DNA from: an archaeon
GTDB lineage: Archaea > Nanobdellota > Nanobdellia > SCGC-AAA011-G17 > GW2011-AR17
Direction of reading: 5' to 3'
Length of the DNA: 62,837 bases
Assembly: GCA_018653605.1 (NCBI GenBank)
Contig: JABHYY010000004.1
Span: forward strand, 1-62,837
Shown here: in pieces, positions 1 through 7,519 of the stretch
How the letters are laid out: the number at the start of each line of letters is the position of its first letter
Position numbering within the stretch: position 1 is the stretch's first letter
The notes under the pieces: model-generated
The model's database searches: none
What the model was told of the DNA's origin: nothing
What the model saw: only the letters and a program-made list of their open reading frames with translations
Translations under genes and position numbers: made by a program

Positions 1-422
1 ATGTAAAAAAACACAAAGATCTAAAATTTATAGATAAGTTAGCAGATCTAATAAATAGAAATTCAAAAAAACATCAGTTTGTTTTCATTACATTTTCAAA
101 GCACCCTTTTAGCAGATTTGAGAATGACTTAAGTGTTGCAAAAGAGCTTAAACAAAAGTTAAACAAGCAAGCTGACTTCAAAACAATAAGCAAGGATATC
201 CCTACAAGGGAACTAAAAAGCCTTGTTTCAACAATGCACTATCTAATTGGTATGAGACTACATTCAATGATCTTTGCAGTCTCAACAAAAACACCTTTGA
301 TAGGCATATGCTATTCACAAAAATGCCATTCATATTTGAATGCAAACAAAGTAAAGACACACTCACTAAACCCAGATTTCAAAGAAATAGAGAAACTAAT
401 CAAAAATGAAAAAAGACTTTAG
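1..422 (+). CDS. Polysaccharide pyruvyl transferase family protein (5' end outside window)
   Basis: The reading frame is open from the left edge (codons in phase with base 3) to the TAG at 420-422, so only the last ~139 residues are present. The segment MRLHSMIFAVSTKTPLIGI followed by CYSQK (around 250-315) is the conserved C-terminal signature of the CsaB/WcaK-like pyruvyl transferases, which add ketal pyruvate to surface sugars; the conserved R-L-H is present. An internal ATG at 234 is not a credible start because the homologous sequence continues upstream of it. The following gene starts inside its last codons (17-nt overlap), so the two are probably co-transcribed. The substrate cannot be told from this fragment. 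Confidence 0.75.
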   Translation, partial: VKKHKDLKFIDKLADLINRNSKKHQFVFITFSKHPFSRFENDLSVAKELKQKLNKQADFKTISKDIPTRELKSLVSTMHYLIGMRLHSMIFAVSTKTPLIGICYSQKCHSYLNANKVKTHSLNPDFKEIEKLIKNEKRL

Positions 423-792
423 CTATACAGGATTGGCATTTGTAACAGTAATTGCAATAATCCTGATTTTAGGCTTTATTTTCATCCCAAAGCCAGATTC
501 TAGCTTTACAGAGCTCTATTTCAATGATTATTCAGATTCTAGCCTTGAATTTACTATAAACAACCAAGAAGGTCATTCAGAACAGTATAACTACACTATA
601 TATATAGTGTACTACAACAATGGGAATTATGCTAAGCAAGAAACAGTTGAAACAGAGTATATAAGCCTAAATAATAGCCAATCTGCGACATTTAGTCATT
701 CTTTGGATATTGACCAGAGTTATGATACAGCCTTAATTATGGCAGATATAGGCTTACAGAACATATATTACACAGTGGAGATAGAACAATGA
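406..792 (+). CDS. Membrane-anchored extracellular beta-domain protein (DUF1616-like partner)
   Basis: 128 residues: one N-terminal membrane segment (about residues 10-28), then a Tyr/Asn/Ser-rich domain expected to lie outside the cell and rich in predicted beta strands. It overlaps the upstream pyruvyl transferase by 17 nt and the next gene by 4 nt (ATGA). Archaeal DUF1616 proteins combine a short multi-helix membrane part and an extracellular beta domain like this one. Here the two parts are separate genes, with the beta domain first. Position beside a polysaccharide gene suggests a cell-surface role. Function unknown. Confidence 0.6.
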   Translation: MKKDFSYTGLAFVTVIAIILILGFIFIPKPDSSFTELYFNDYSDSSLEFTINNQEGHSEQYNYTIYIVYYNNGNYAKQETVETEYISLNNSQSATFSHSLDIDQSYDTALIMADIGLQNIYYTVEIEQ

Positions 793-1043
793 TAGGAGCA
801 ATAATTGGGATAATTGTACTGATTTTACCAGGATATTTATTTACTAGGATGCTATTTGAAGATCTAGATATCTTAGAAACTAGCCTATTTACACTAGTAT
901 TTTCAATGGTTTGTATGGTATTTTTTGGTTTATTCTTGAGTGTATTTCATCAAGTAAATGCTCTTAATTTATACATGTTTTATGGAATAACAATTATCCT
1001 CTCTATATTCGGGTATATATTTAACAAACAGCAACTATTTTGA
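789..1043 (+). CDS. Small three-helix membrane protein, DUF1616-like membrane part
   Basis: 84 residues with three hydrophobic helices (about 2-20, 30-52, 58-78). The opening (LILPGY, then RMLFEDLDILE) resembles the start of the DUF1616 membrane domain, in which a Pro-Gly-Tyr helix is followed by a leader to a family-wide 'LE' motif. It starts in the ATGA overlap with the preceding gene and is probably translated by coupling. No catalytic residues can be seen. It ends 84 nt before the next gene, which has its own promoter. Confidence 0.5.
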   Translation: MIGAIIGIIVLILPGYLFTRMLFEDLDILETSLFTLVFSMVCMVFFGLFLSVFHQVNALNLYMFYGITIILSIFGYIFNKQQLF

Positions 1044-1056
1044 AGTAACAACACAT

Positions 1057-1116
1057 CGAAAGGTTTATAAAGGAGTCCTAATTCTCAAATGGTAACAAAT
1101 ATTACTCCTAGGAGGA
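1057..1116 (+). promoter_or_regulatory. Promoter and Shine-Dalgarno of the CARDB-like surface protein gene
   Basis: CGAAAG (BRE-like, 1057-1062) precedes TTTATAAA (1064-1071). A strong Shine-Dalgarno AGGAGGA lies at 1110-1116, 10 nt before the ATG at 1127. The transcript would start near 1093-1097 and carry a ~30 nt leader. Most genes in this window are leaderless, so the strong SD marks a probably highly expressed gene. Confidence 0.6.
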
Positions 1117-1126
1117 CGATATAAAA

Positions 1127-2035
1127 ATGAAAAAATTATTTATTGCATTGATGTTGGCACTGACTTTATTGACAGCGCCTGCACTAGCAGATGAAAGTTC
1201 AAATTATGATTTTTTGAACATTGGAATCTCTGGTATCTCATATGCTGAAACAGTGTACGTTGAGCGTGGCGATAGCGTCCCTGTTGAAGTTTACTTTACA
1301 GGTACCGGTGAAACTACAGACGTAAATTTAAAAGTTTGGATAGGCGGTTACGAGTATGATAATGTATTCACAGCTTCTGACATGTTTGATGTTGAAGATG
1401 GTGTTTCATATAAGAAAACCCTAAACCTACAATTACCTGATGACATGATCTCAGAGCAAGATTACACAGTTTACATCGAAATGTACGATGATGAAGACTA
1501 TGTAAGAGAAGAAGCAACTATCAGAGTAAGCAATGTTAGACACGATGTTAGAGTTCAAGACATCCTAGTTGACAATTCAGTTGATGCTGGTGAATACACT
1601 AGTGTTACAGTTAGATTGGAAAACATGGGTGACAACAAAGAAGAAGACATCAAAGTAACAGTTTCTAATGAAGCTTTAGGTTTAGAATTATCAACTTACC
1701 TTGATGAATTAACAAATACTGAAATAGATAACGAAGATGAAGAATCTTCAGGTGATGTAACTTTCACATTTGCAGTTCCTGCAGAAGCTGATGGTTTATA
1801 CACCTTGACAGTTGACGTATTATACGACAATGGTCATAATGAAGTATCTAGTGAAACTAGCTTGAGTGTTGAAGGTGCAGTAGTAGCAGAAGATGGAACA
1901 GTTGTTGTTTCAGCTGATGATGGTAATACAGTAGATTCAGATGACACAAGTTTTGTTACAGCTTTGAAACTAGGTTTCGGTATTTTAGCAGTATTAATCG
2001 TTATTTTAGCATTGATCTTGATCGTGCGAAAATAA
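1127..2035 (+). CDS. Secreted, membrane-anchored surface protein with CARDB-like domains
   Basis: 302 residues. A signal peptide (about 1-21, ending A-L-A) is followed by two Ig-like beta domains (about 30-135 and 137-250) of the CARDB/APHP type; the second has the typical V-D-A-G-E-Y...V-T-V-R-L-E-N-M-G pattern. A short acidic linker leads to a C-terminal membrane helix (about 278-300) ending in RK. The layout fits an archaeal cell-surface protein facing outwards. Expression is probably strong (good promoter, strong SD, T-rich terminator). It stands alone, divergent in function from the upstream pyruvyl transferase group. Adhesion or envelope structure is the likely role, by inference. Confidence 0.7.
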   Translation: MKKLFIALMLALTLLTAPALADESSNYDFLNIGISGISYAETVYVERGDSVPVEVYFTGTGETTDVNLKVWIGGYEYDNVFTASDMFDVEDGVSYKKTLNLQLPDDMISEQDYTVYIEMYDDEDYVREEATIRVSNVRHDVRVQDILVDNSVDAGEYTSVTVRLENMGDNKEEDIKVTVSNEALGLELSTYLDELTNTEIDNEDEESSGDVTFTFAVPAEADGLYTLTVDVLYDNGHNEVSSETSLSVEGAVVAEDGTVVVSADDGNTVDSDDTSFVTALKLGFGILAVLIVILALILIVRK

Positions 2036-2060
2036 AGATTTTTTTTCTTTTTTTAATTTA
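2036..2060 (+). terminator. T-rich terminator after the surface protein gene
   Basis: Right after the TAA (2033-2035) come two long T runs (2041-2046 and 2048-2054, separated by C, with more T upstream). Oligo-T tracts on the coding strand are the usual intrinsic terminator signal in archaea. No hairpin is needed or seen. Confidence 0.5.
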
Positions 2061-2061
2061 A

Positions 2062-2129
2062 TTTATTCTTAGTAGGGAAATTAGTTGTATTGACTGCAGT
2101 TTTTGTATTTTTATAAGATTTAGAACTTA
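2062..2129 (+). repeat. 68-bp direct repeat, copy 1 (contains AGTAGGG-N12-TTGACTGC element A)
   Basis: Matches 3992-4059 at 65 of 68 positions without gaps, in the same orientation. The two copies bracket the radical SAM gene (2149-3927), with a period of 1930 bp. The 27-nt core AGTAGGG-N12-TTGACTGC is at 2071-2097; its fixed ends recur at 5459-5485 and 7515-7541. The differences between the copies fall inside the N12 part (2083, 2084 and 2089). It may be a boundary or recombination site of an acquired cassette, or a duplicated regulatory element. Confidence 0.8.
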
Positions 2130-2148
2130 TTTTCTACCCTAAAAAACT

Positions 2149-3927
2149 TTATCTGAATTGTTCCACAAAATCTTTGAACATTTCTCTTACTTCTGGATTT
2201 TCTTCTGCTTTATATAATCTTTCAAATGAACCTCTTGTTACCTCATTTGAATGCGCAACACTATCGCCATGGTCTTTATATTGGCTAACTACTAATTGAG
2301 ATGCGAAAGAACAAATAGAATCATCCAATCTATCTCTTAATGAAAGATTGCCATTTTTTGTTGGATGTTGCCATGATTTTCTTGCCATATATAATCCATT
2401 CTTCATAGCTTGCCAGGTTGAACCTGCCATTTGTGTTGCATCATAAGCCATATAAGCAACAGTTAAAGGACTTGAACCTAAAGATTCTGGAGGAGTTCTA
2501 TTGGTTTCAGTTAAATCTGAAATACACAAAGAAACTAAATAATCCATTGTTCCTTGTTTTCCATAAATACAATTTCCATTTGCTTGGCTTTCTGAAAAAT
2601 TTCTTGAACCTGGCAAGTCAGTCAAAGAACAAGGTTGCAATCCTATATGCTGTTCCATGCAAAAATCAGCAATTTCAATCCCTGTATGATCTTGAGGACT
2701 CCTAAAGTAATCATGAGGCATCCCTAAAATAAATGCTCCATGTATTGAAATACCATAATCCTGAATTTTTCTTATTTGTTGAGCATAATAATCTCTAACA
2801 GTTAATTTTTTTCTTTTAATATCCTTAACAGCATTCTTTCCAATTGCTTCCAAATTTCTTAAATCCAAGGATTCGAGACCAATAAAAAAATGTGTTGCTC
2901 CAGATTCTCTTAATTTTGTTAGTAAGGATTCATTATTAGCTACTTCTATTGAAATTTGAGCAGCATAATTTATTTTTAAATCACTTTCAATAATTCTATC
3001 TAATATCTGATGTAATCTTTTTCCTCCCAAAAGTAAATTATCAGGTAGAAAAAAGAAAAATCTATTGCTGAAGTTAACACCATCTTTTTGGTATTCTTGC
3101 AATTCTGCAACAAAATCTTCAGAGCCCCTTGATTGGAACTTTCTTTGTTCTTTAGGTAGTGTGGATATTGAACAAAAGCTACATGAATATGGACATCCTA
3201 AATAAGGAGTTGTTGCATTAATTTTAAATTCTCTTCCTAAAACTTTACCTACTACAGGAACTTTTTTTAGTAATTCCATTTGCATTGGATCCATTTTAAC
3301 CACATTTTCAGCACCCCAAATACCATCTTCCATTGTTTCATATCCAATATATTCTGGTTTTAGTTTGCCATCTTGAATATCTTGTAAAACTGATATTAAT
3401 GTTTTGGAATCTCCTGCTCCCTTTACTTGACTAACTAAATCAGGGTTAGGAACAACATTTCTAACAAATGTATCAATATCCTCTGGACTTGTTGATACAT
3501 GAATCCCTCCTATAATTGTTGGTATTCTTGCTTGATTAAGAGGAATTATTGTAGCTACAGCTGTTGGAAAATTTGAACTCATAGAAGTCATAAAGATTGC
3601 CTCAGGTTTACCTCTTTCTTGAATTATTTTATCTAATGTTTTTCTTTTACCATCTGAAAGAACAACTTCCGAATCAGGTCTTAGTCTAGCTAATTGATTG
3701 GCAATATAATGAACAGCATAGCTTTCCATTCCAAAAGTTTCAACCATTCCCTGTCTTTCTTTTCTTAAATCAAACCTCAAGAAGTCCAAATAATTATTAG
3801 GATCTAGCTGACTTACATCTTTGCTAGTAAGATGTGCCAATAATTCATGAGTATCTTGAATATTTCCATGCAAATCCATGAGATTAAATGTTAAAGGATT
3901 ATGCATAATGTAATATTTTTCAGCCAT
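2149..3927 (-). CDS. Radical SAM protein with B12-binding-like N-terminal domain
   Basis: 592 residues. The N-terminal half (about 60-200) looks like a cobalamin-binding Rossmann domain; G-G-I-H-V-S (140-145) is the usual strand/loop signature. The radical SAM core begins with C245-P-Y-S-C249-S-F-C252, the CxxxCxxC motif that binds the [4Fe-4S] cluster and SAM. A further G-L-E-S-L motif follows in the core, as in BchE/YgiQ-type enzymes. The product is unknown; candidates include methyl transfer or ring chemistry on lipids or cofactors. The gene is alone on the minus strand between 68-bp direct repeats. A TATA-like box (about 3947-3956, minus strand) precedes it at leaderless distance. The flanking repeats suggest acquisition as a unit. 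Confidence 0.75.
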   Translation of the reverse strand: MAEKYYIMHNPLTFNLMDLHGNIQDTHELLAHLTSKDVSQLDPNNYLDFLRFDLRKERQGMVETFGMESYAVHYIANQLARLRPDSEVVLSDGKRKTLDKIIQERGKPEAIFMTSMSSNFPTAVATIIPLNQARIPTIIGGIHVSTSPEDIDTFVRNVVPNPDLVSQVKGAGDSKTLISVLQDIQDGKLKPEYIGYETMEDGIWGAENVVKMDPMQMELLKKVPVVGKVLGREFKINATTPYLGCPYSCSFCSISTLPKEQRKFQSRGSEDFVAELQEYQKDGVNFSNRFFFFLPDNLLLGGKRLHQILDRIIESDLKINYAAQISIEVANNESLLTKLRESGATHFFIGLESLDLRNLEAIGKNAVKDIKRKKLTVRDYYAQQIRKIQDYGISIHGAFILGMPHDYFRSPQDHTGIEIADFCMEQHIGLQPCSLTDLPGSRNFSESQANGNCIYGKQGTMDYLVSLCISDLTETNRTPPESLGSSPLTVAYMAYDATQMAGSTWQAMKNGLYMARKSWQHPTKNGNLSLRDRLDDSICSFASQLVVSQYKDHGDSVAHSNEVTRGSFERLYKAEENPEVREMFKDFVEQFR

Positions 3928-3991
3928 ATTGGTTGTAACTTATGAATTATTTATAAGTATTTTGATATTAAACCAAGATTATTCCCAGTTT

Positions 3992-4059
3992 TTTATTCTT
4001 AGTAGGGAAATTCTTTGTGTTGACTGCAGTTTTTGTATTTTTATAAGATTTAGAACTTA
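3992..4059 (+). repeat. 68-bp direct repeat, copy 2 (contains element B)
   Basis: Second copy of the repeat at 2062-2129 (65/68 identical, same orientation). It lies 65 bp upstream of the radical SAM start and about 100 bp before the arylsulfotransferase-like gene. The AGTAGGG-N12-TTGACTGC core is at 4001-4027. The rest of the 230-bp gap (3928-4156) holds the radical SAM promoter and an AT-rich stretch with a weak TATA (about 4125-4135) for the gene at 4157. I see no further gene there. Confidence 0.8.
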
Positions 4060-4156
4060 AAGGGTTTAATTCTAATTGGGAACAACTAAGAATGAAGATT
4101 AAATCATCCTTATAGAATCAGCAAATTATTTAACAGTTAAAAACACTATAATTTTA

Positions 4157-5425
4157 ATGAAAAAAAAGTTAATCCTAATAATCTCAATAATAAGTATAAT
4201 AATCATTACATTAATAGCTGTTTTTCTAACAAACAGCGAATCAGAAACCTGTGATGGATACACCCTTTATAGCAGTGATGGATCTGTTCTAAAAAAACAT
4301 AGTGCAACCCTAATTGACATGGATGGCAACATAATAAAAGAATGGGAAATAGCTGGTTCACCAGTAAAAATGCTACCCTCTGGATCAATAATAGGAACAA
4401 AAAACTCAAGAAATAGTTACTTTAAAACAAGTGGTCATCACGATACAATAGAATTAGTTCAATTAGATTGGGATGGAAATGAAGAATGGTCTTTCTCAAA
4501 CTGGGATGATGCCAATACTGGAATAATGATGTCAAGACAACATCATGACTACCAAAGAGAAGGCAACCCTGTAGGATATTTCTCCCCTTGTTCAGATGAA
4601 ATTCAACAAGGAAATACATTAATATTATCTCATTTAGATAAAACAATTCCAGAAATAAGTGAAAGAAAATTATTAGATGATGTAATCTATGAAGTAAACT
4701 GGCAAGGTGATCTGACTGGATTCGAATGGCATGGTACAGACCATATTAATGAAATGGGTTTTAATGAAACTGAATTAGAAGCAATAAATAAAACTGGAGG
4801 AGATTGGTTACACATAAACAGCATGTCGAGATTAGGAGAAAATATTCATGATGATTCAAGATTCGATCCTAAAAATATTATCATAAGTTCAAGAGAAGCA
4901 AACTTTATCGCTATTATAGATCATGAAACAGGAGACATAGTCTGGAAAGTAGGTCCTGACTTCAATGAAGGTCCTGAAAAAGATTTAAAACAATTTATAG
5001 GCCAACATCATGCCCACATGATTCCAAAAGGACTTCCAGGAGAAGGAAATATTTTAGTCTTTGATAACGGTGGGGAATCTGGTTATGGAGGAGACAATTT
5101 AATCCAAAAATATACAAGAGACTATTCAAGAATTGTAGAATTTAATCCAGTGACATTTGAAAAAGTTTGGCAATACAAAGAAGAAGGATTTTACAGCACA
5201 TTTATCAGTTCAGCACAAAGACTTCCAAATGGTAATACTTTAATAGATGAAGGTGAAAAAGGAAGAATATTTGAAGTAAATATTAATAATGAAATAGTCT
5301 GGGAATATAATGCTCCCAAAGTTGATGGTGAAGCATATATCTATAGGGCATACAGAATTCCTCCTGAATGGATTCCAGAAAATACTTATGAAAATTGGGA
5401 AGATATTTATTCTTTTACTTGTTAA
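4157..5425 (+). CDS. Arylsulfotransferase (ASST) family beta-propeller protein, membrane-anchored
   Basis: 422 residues: N-terminal membrane anchor (about 4-24), then a beta-propeller outside the membrane. Blade motifs of the form G-N-x-x-W-x-Y/V recur (near residues 57-63, 107-112, 258-266, and in the last third). Histidine-rich loops at 129-130 and 284-287 (HHAH) and the C-terminal Y-R-A-Y-R-I-P-P-E-W motif are characteristic of the ASST family. ASST enzymes move sulfate between phenolic esters through a catalytic histidine; archaeal members are largely uncharacterised and some may only bind ligands. The gene is isolated, between repeat copy 2 and an inverted copy of the 27-nt element. Confidence 0.7.
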   Translation: MKKKLILIISIISIIIITLIAVFLTNSESETCDGYTLYSSDGSVLKKHSATLIDMDGNIIKEWEIAGSPVKMLPSGSIIGTKNSRNSYFKTSGHHDTIELVQLDWDGNEEWSFSNWDDANTGIMMSRQHHDYQREGNPVGYFSPCSDEIQQGNTLILSHLDKTIPEISERKLLDDVIYEVNWQGDLTGFEWHGTDHINEMGFNETELEAINKTGGDWLHINSMSRLGENIHDDSRFDPKNIIISSREANFIAIIDHETGDIVWKVGPDFNEGPEKDLKQFIGQHHAHMIPKGLPGEGNILVFDNGGESGYGGDNLIQKYTRDYSRIVEFNPVTFEKVWQYKEEGFYSTFISSAQRLPNGNTLIDEGEKGRIFEVNINNEIVWEYNAPKVDGEAYIYRAYRIPPEWIPENTYENWEDIYSFTC

Positions 5426-5458
5426 CTTTCATATAGCATCCTTATGTGCAATACCAAA

Positions 5459-5485
5459 GCAGTCAAAGCTTATACTGACCCTACT
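5459..5485 (-). repeat. 27-nt element D (AGTAGGG-N12-TTGACTGC), minus strand
   Basis: Read on the minus strand, the element starts with AGTAGGG and ends with TTGACTGC at the same 12-nt spacing as in the 68-bp repeats. Its TAG is the stop codon of the orphan gene at 5481-5681. The inner part (TCAGTATAAGC) is identical to element C at 7515-7541. Positions 5460-5477 form an imperfect 18-bp palindrome around AAGCTT (14 of 18 positions symmetric). Confidence 0.65.
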
Positions 5486-5681
5486 CATTTTCTACATCAG
5501 AAAGTTCTTTCCTATAAACAGGAACTGCAAATACTTCATCAGTACAAAGATCTTCTAATCTTATAGAAGGATGTATTTCTTGAGGAGGACCAGAATGTCC
5601 ATAAAGTACCACATTACCTCCTGCATATACATGAGCAGTATTCTCTAAACCTTCTTTTGGAGGTTCATAATCATCTACCAT
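5481..5681 (-). CDS. Orphan 66-residue protein
   Basis: 66 residues, acidic and proline-rich, only two Lys. No family recognised. A TATA box (about 5703-5712, TTTATAAAAG on the minus strand) lies at leaderless distance from the ATG. Its TAG stop is the first triplet of TAGGGTCAGTATAAGC in element D; the gene at 7160-7519 ends in the same way. Belongs to the Lys-poor orphan group of this window. Function unknown. Confidence 0.5.
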   Translation of the reverse strand: MVDDYEPPKEGLENTAHVYAGGNVVLYGHSGPPQEIHPSIRLEDLCTDEVFAVPVYRKELSDVENE

Positions 5682-5743
5682 ACTCTAACAAATACACTCC
5701 TCTTTTATAAATATTATTAATATAAAAAAAATAAAATAAAAAA

Positions 5744-5956
5744 TTACTTTTTCTTCTTAGTTTTTGGTCTTAAATCACAGCATGAATCACACTGTTCTTT
5801 TAGCAAGAAAACAACACCTATTACCAAGAATAAAGCTGTCCACCAATTGATTCCAAAGAAATTCCATACACCTAAATCAACTGACAAAAATATAGCACCT
5901 AATAATAATAAAAGTACTGCACCTGCCATTGTACATTTTCTACACATAGTCAACAT
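5744..5956 (-). CDS. Small two-helix membrane protein with CxxC
   Basis: 70 residues: MCRKC near the N terminus, two hydrophobic helices (about 10-29 and 36-52, connected by a Trp-rich turn), then C-D-S-C-C and a lysine tail. The helix pair resembles the LiaI/LiaF-type membrane region (DUF5668-like). Start chosen at 5956 because GGGGTGG lies about 8 nt upstream on the minus strand; the internal ATG three codons on is an alternative. Cysteine pairs at both ends might bind metal or form disulfides. Function unknown. Confidence 0.55.
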   Translation of the reverse strand: MLTMCRKCTMAGAVLLLLLGAIFLSVDLGVWNFFGINWWTALFLVIGVVFLLKEQCDSCCDLRPKTKKKK

Positions 5957-6011
5957 AACTTTCCACCCCCTTATCCAATTTTAAGATCTCTTTATTTATA
6001 AAAATTATCAA

Positions 6012-6097
6012 GATTTCCGGAAACTTTCCATAAAACCTGAAATATTTCCGGATTTTATCCAATTGTTATTATAAAAAATGCTAATAATTGACTATAT
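6012..6097 (+). promoter_or_regulatory. Promoter with TTTCCGGA operators, shared with the HEPN gene promoter
   Basis: A perfect palindrome TTTCCGGAAA lies at 6014-6023 and a second TTTCCGGA at 6045-6052. The 28 nt from 6025 to 6052 match 42132-42159 at 27 positions. TATAAAAAAT follows at 6070-6079, exactly 25 nt after the start of TTTCCGGA and 28 nt before the ATG. Both distances are identical at the HEPN gene (42205). Repressor sites just upstream of a leaderless promoter are the simplest reading. Confidence 0.75.
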
Positions 6098-6628
6098 ATG
6101 AAATGGCAATCACTAGAAATCTTTGTAGAACACCTATACAAGAACCTAGGTAAAAAAAGAGTTAAAAGAGATGTAACCATTTCAAGAGGAGGTGTAAGAG
6201 ACCAAATTGATGTCCAATATGGCCTTTTTCTAAAAACATATGTAGAATGTAAAGATCATAAGAAGAATGTACCTTATGCAGAGTTTATGAGGTTTGTTGG
6301 AACATGTAATAGGCTAGGCAAAAGAGGTGTAATGGTTGCAACAACAGACTTTACACCAAGGTGCTACAAAGATGCATCCACATATGGCATCAAATTAATC
6401 AATGGCAAAGAACTAATGAAATTGTACAGAAAGTCTGGCCACAAACCAAAGCATCCTAATGTTAGAAGCACTGTAAGATCCCACCCTAAGAAATACAAAC
6501 CAACATTCAAAAGAAGAGCTATTAATTATTCAAAGTATGGCTTGTATTGTACACTTGCATTAGCACTCTATGAAAACCAAGACAAGTTAATGCCATTAAT
6601 AGAAGAAATAAAAAAATTTATCCCTTAA
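6098..6628 (+). CDS. Mrr-like restriction endonuclease (PD-(D/E)xK fold)
   Basis: 176 residues. The N-terminal ~115 residues fit the Mrr_cat fold: R-G-G-V-R-D-Q-I-D38 then E50-C-K52 give the D...ExK catalytic set, and V-A-T-T-D-F-T then Y-G-I-K-L-I-N-G-K-E-L match the later conserved parts of Mrr-type nucleases. A basic linker and a hydrophobic stretch (about 145-162) follow, possibly a membrane anchor. Mrr enzymes cut modified or foreign DNA. No methylase is nearby. The start is set by the TATA box 28 nt upstream (leaderless). Its promoter is the same module as that of the HEPN gene at 42205. It overlaps the convergent FKBP gene by 4 nt. Confidence 0.7.
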   Translation: MKWQSLEIFVEHLYKNLGKKRVKRDVTISRGGVRDQIDVQYGLFLKTYVECKDHKKNVPYAEFMRFVGTCNRLGKRGVMVATTDFTPRCYKDASTYGIKLINGKELMKLYRKSGHKPKHPNVRSTVRSHPKKYKPTFKRRAINYSKYGLYCTLALALYENQDKLMPLIEEIKKFIP

Positions 6629-7062
6629 GCTTTAGGGATAATTTCAACAACTTTAATTTTAAAGTTCAAAACTTTTCCAGCTAGTGGATGGTTCAAATCA
6701 ACAGTCACTTCAGCATCAGTTACTTCAGTAATCTTTGCAGGAATTTGCTGACCATTTGGTAAACCCACTCCTAAAACCATACCAACTTTAGGTTCTTGTT
6801 CTTTAGGTAATTGTTCCTTAGGTATTTTTTTAACTAGCTCTGGTTTTATATCTCCATAAGCATCAGCTGGTTGCAATGTAATTTCTTTTTCTTCATCTTT
6901 TTCCATACCAACAACTGCTGTGTCAAAACCTTTTATGATTTTACCAGATCCAACTTCAAACTCCAAAGGTGCACCATGATTTGAAGAACTATCAAAAACA
7001 CTACCATCTTCTAAAGTTCCAGTATAATCAATTTTTATTGTATCGCCATTTTTTACTGCCAT
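6625..7062 (-). CDS. FKBP-type peptidyl-prolyl isomerase (SlyD-like)
   Basis: 145 residues. FKBP core strands are clear: G-D-T-I-K-I-D-Y-T-G-T-L-E-D-G-S-V-F-D-S near the N terminus, then I-I-K-G-F-D-T-A-V-V-G-M, with an insert-in-flap domain (about 75-125) containing G-Q-Q-I-P-A-K-I and D-L-N-H-P-L-A-G-K-V-L, the standard archaeal/SlyD arrangement. It catalyses proline cis-trans isomerisation and acts as a chaperone in the cytoplasm. The metal-binding His tail of SlyD is absent. SD-like GGAGATG lies just upstream of the ATG on the minus strand, with a TATA near 7083-7092. Confidence 0.9.
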   Translation of the reverse strand: MAVKNGDTIKIDYTGTLEDGSVFDSSSNHGAPLEFEVGSGKIIKGFDTAVVGMEKDEEKEITLQPADAYGDIKPELVKKIPKEQLPKEQEPKVGMVLGVGLPNGQQIPAKITEVTDAEVTVDLNHPLAGKVLNFKIKVVEIIPKA

Positions 7063-7159
7063 ATTATCATCTCCTGATTAATTTATACAATTAAGATTTT
7101 TTTACCCTTTAAAAAATTATCCATAAACCTTATATATTGTTGATTTAAATGGTAATCCT

Positions 7160-7519
7160 ATGGCAAGTTTAGGATTCCCAAGAAAAGCAGTTACAGATGG
7201 TACATTCTTTGCAAGTGAAAGTTTTATGCTCCATTACTCTAACACTCAAGGTTTTAGTGATAGATTTAGACAAACAGCAAGGCTGGCAAGTTATGGGTGT
7301 TTCAGAGACACAATTGAAAGTGTTGTTGAGAATGATGGCCTTCTTGAATTCCGATTTGCTAGATACAAATCTCATGTAGATTTAGATCCTAATTTAGATT
7401 CTGTAGCAAGAGGTCTTTTAGGTCTTTCAGAAGAAGGCACATTAAAAGATTATCAAAAATTAGAAGTACAAGTTGTTACAAAAAAAGGTAATGTTAGAGG
7501 TTTCAGACCTAGACCATAG
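7160..7519 (+). CDS. Orphan 119-residue protein, Arg-rich
   Basis: 119 residues with 11 Arg and 6 Lys; no recognised domain. TATATAT (7131-7137) lies 28 nt before the ATG, so it is leaderless; an out-of-frame ATG at 7149 was disregarded. The stop TAG runs into GGTCAGTATAAGC of element C, exactly as the orphan gene at 5481-5681 runs into element D. Convergent with the orphan membrane gene at 7541-7903, with only the element between them. Function unknown. Confidence 0.55.
   Translation: MASLGFPRKAVTDGTFFASESFMLHYSNTQGFSDRFRQTARLASYGCFRDTIESVVENDGLLEFRFARYKSHVDLDPNLDSVARGLLGLSEEGTLKDYQKLEVQVVTKKGNVRGFRPRP

Noticed and set aside
1070-1110. AGGAGT (1071-1076) and ACTCCT (1104-1109) could form a leader hairpin next to the Shine-Dalgarno of the gene at 1127.
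   Set aside because: The TATA at 1064-1071 places the transcript start near 1093, so the left arm is not transcribed.
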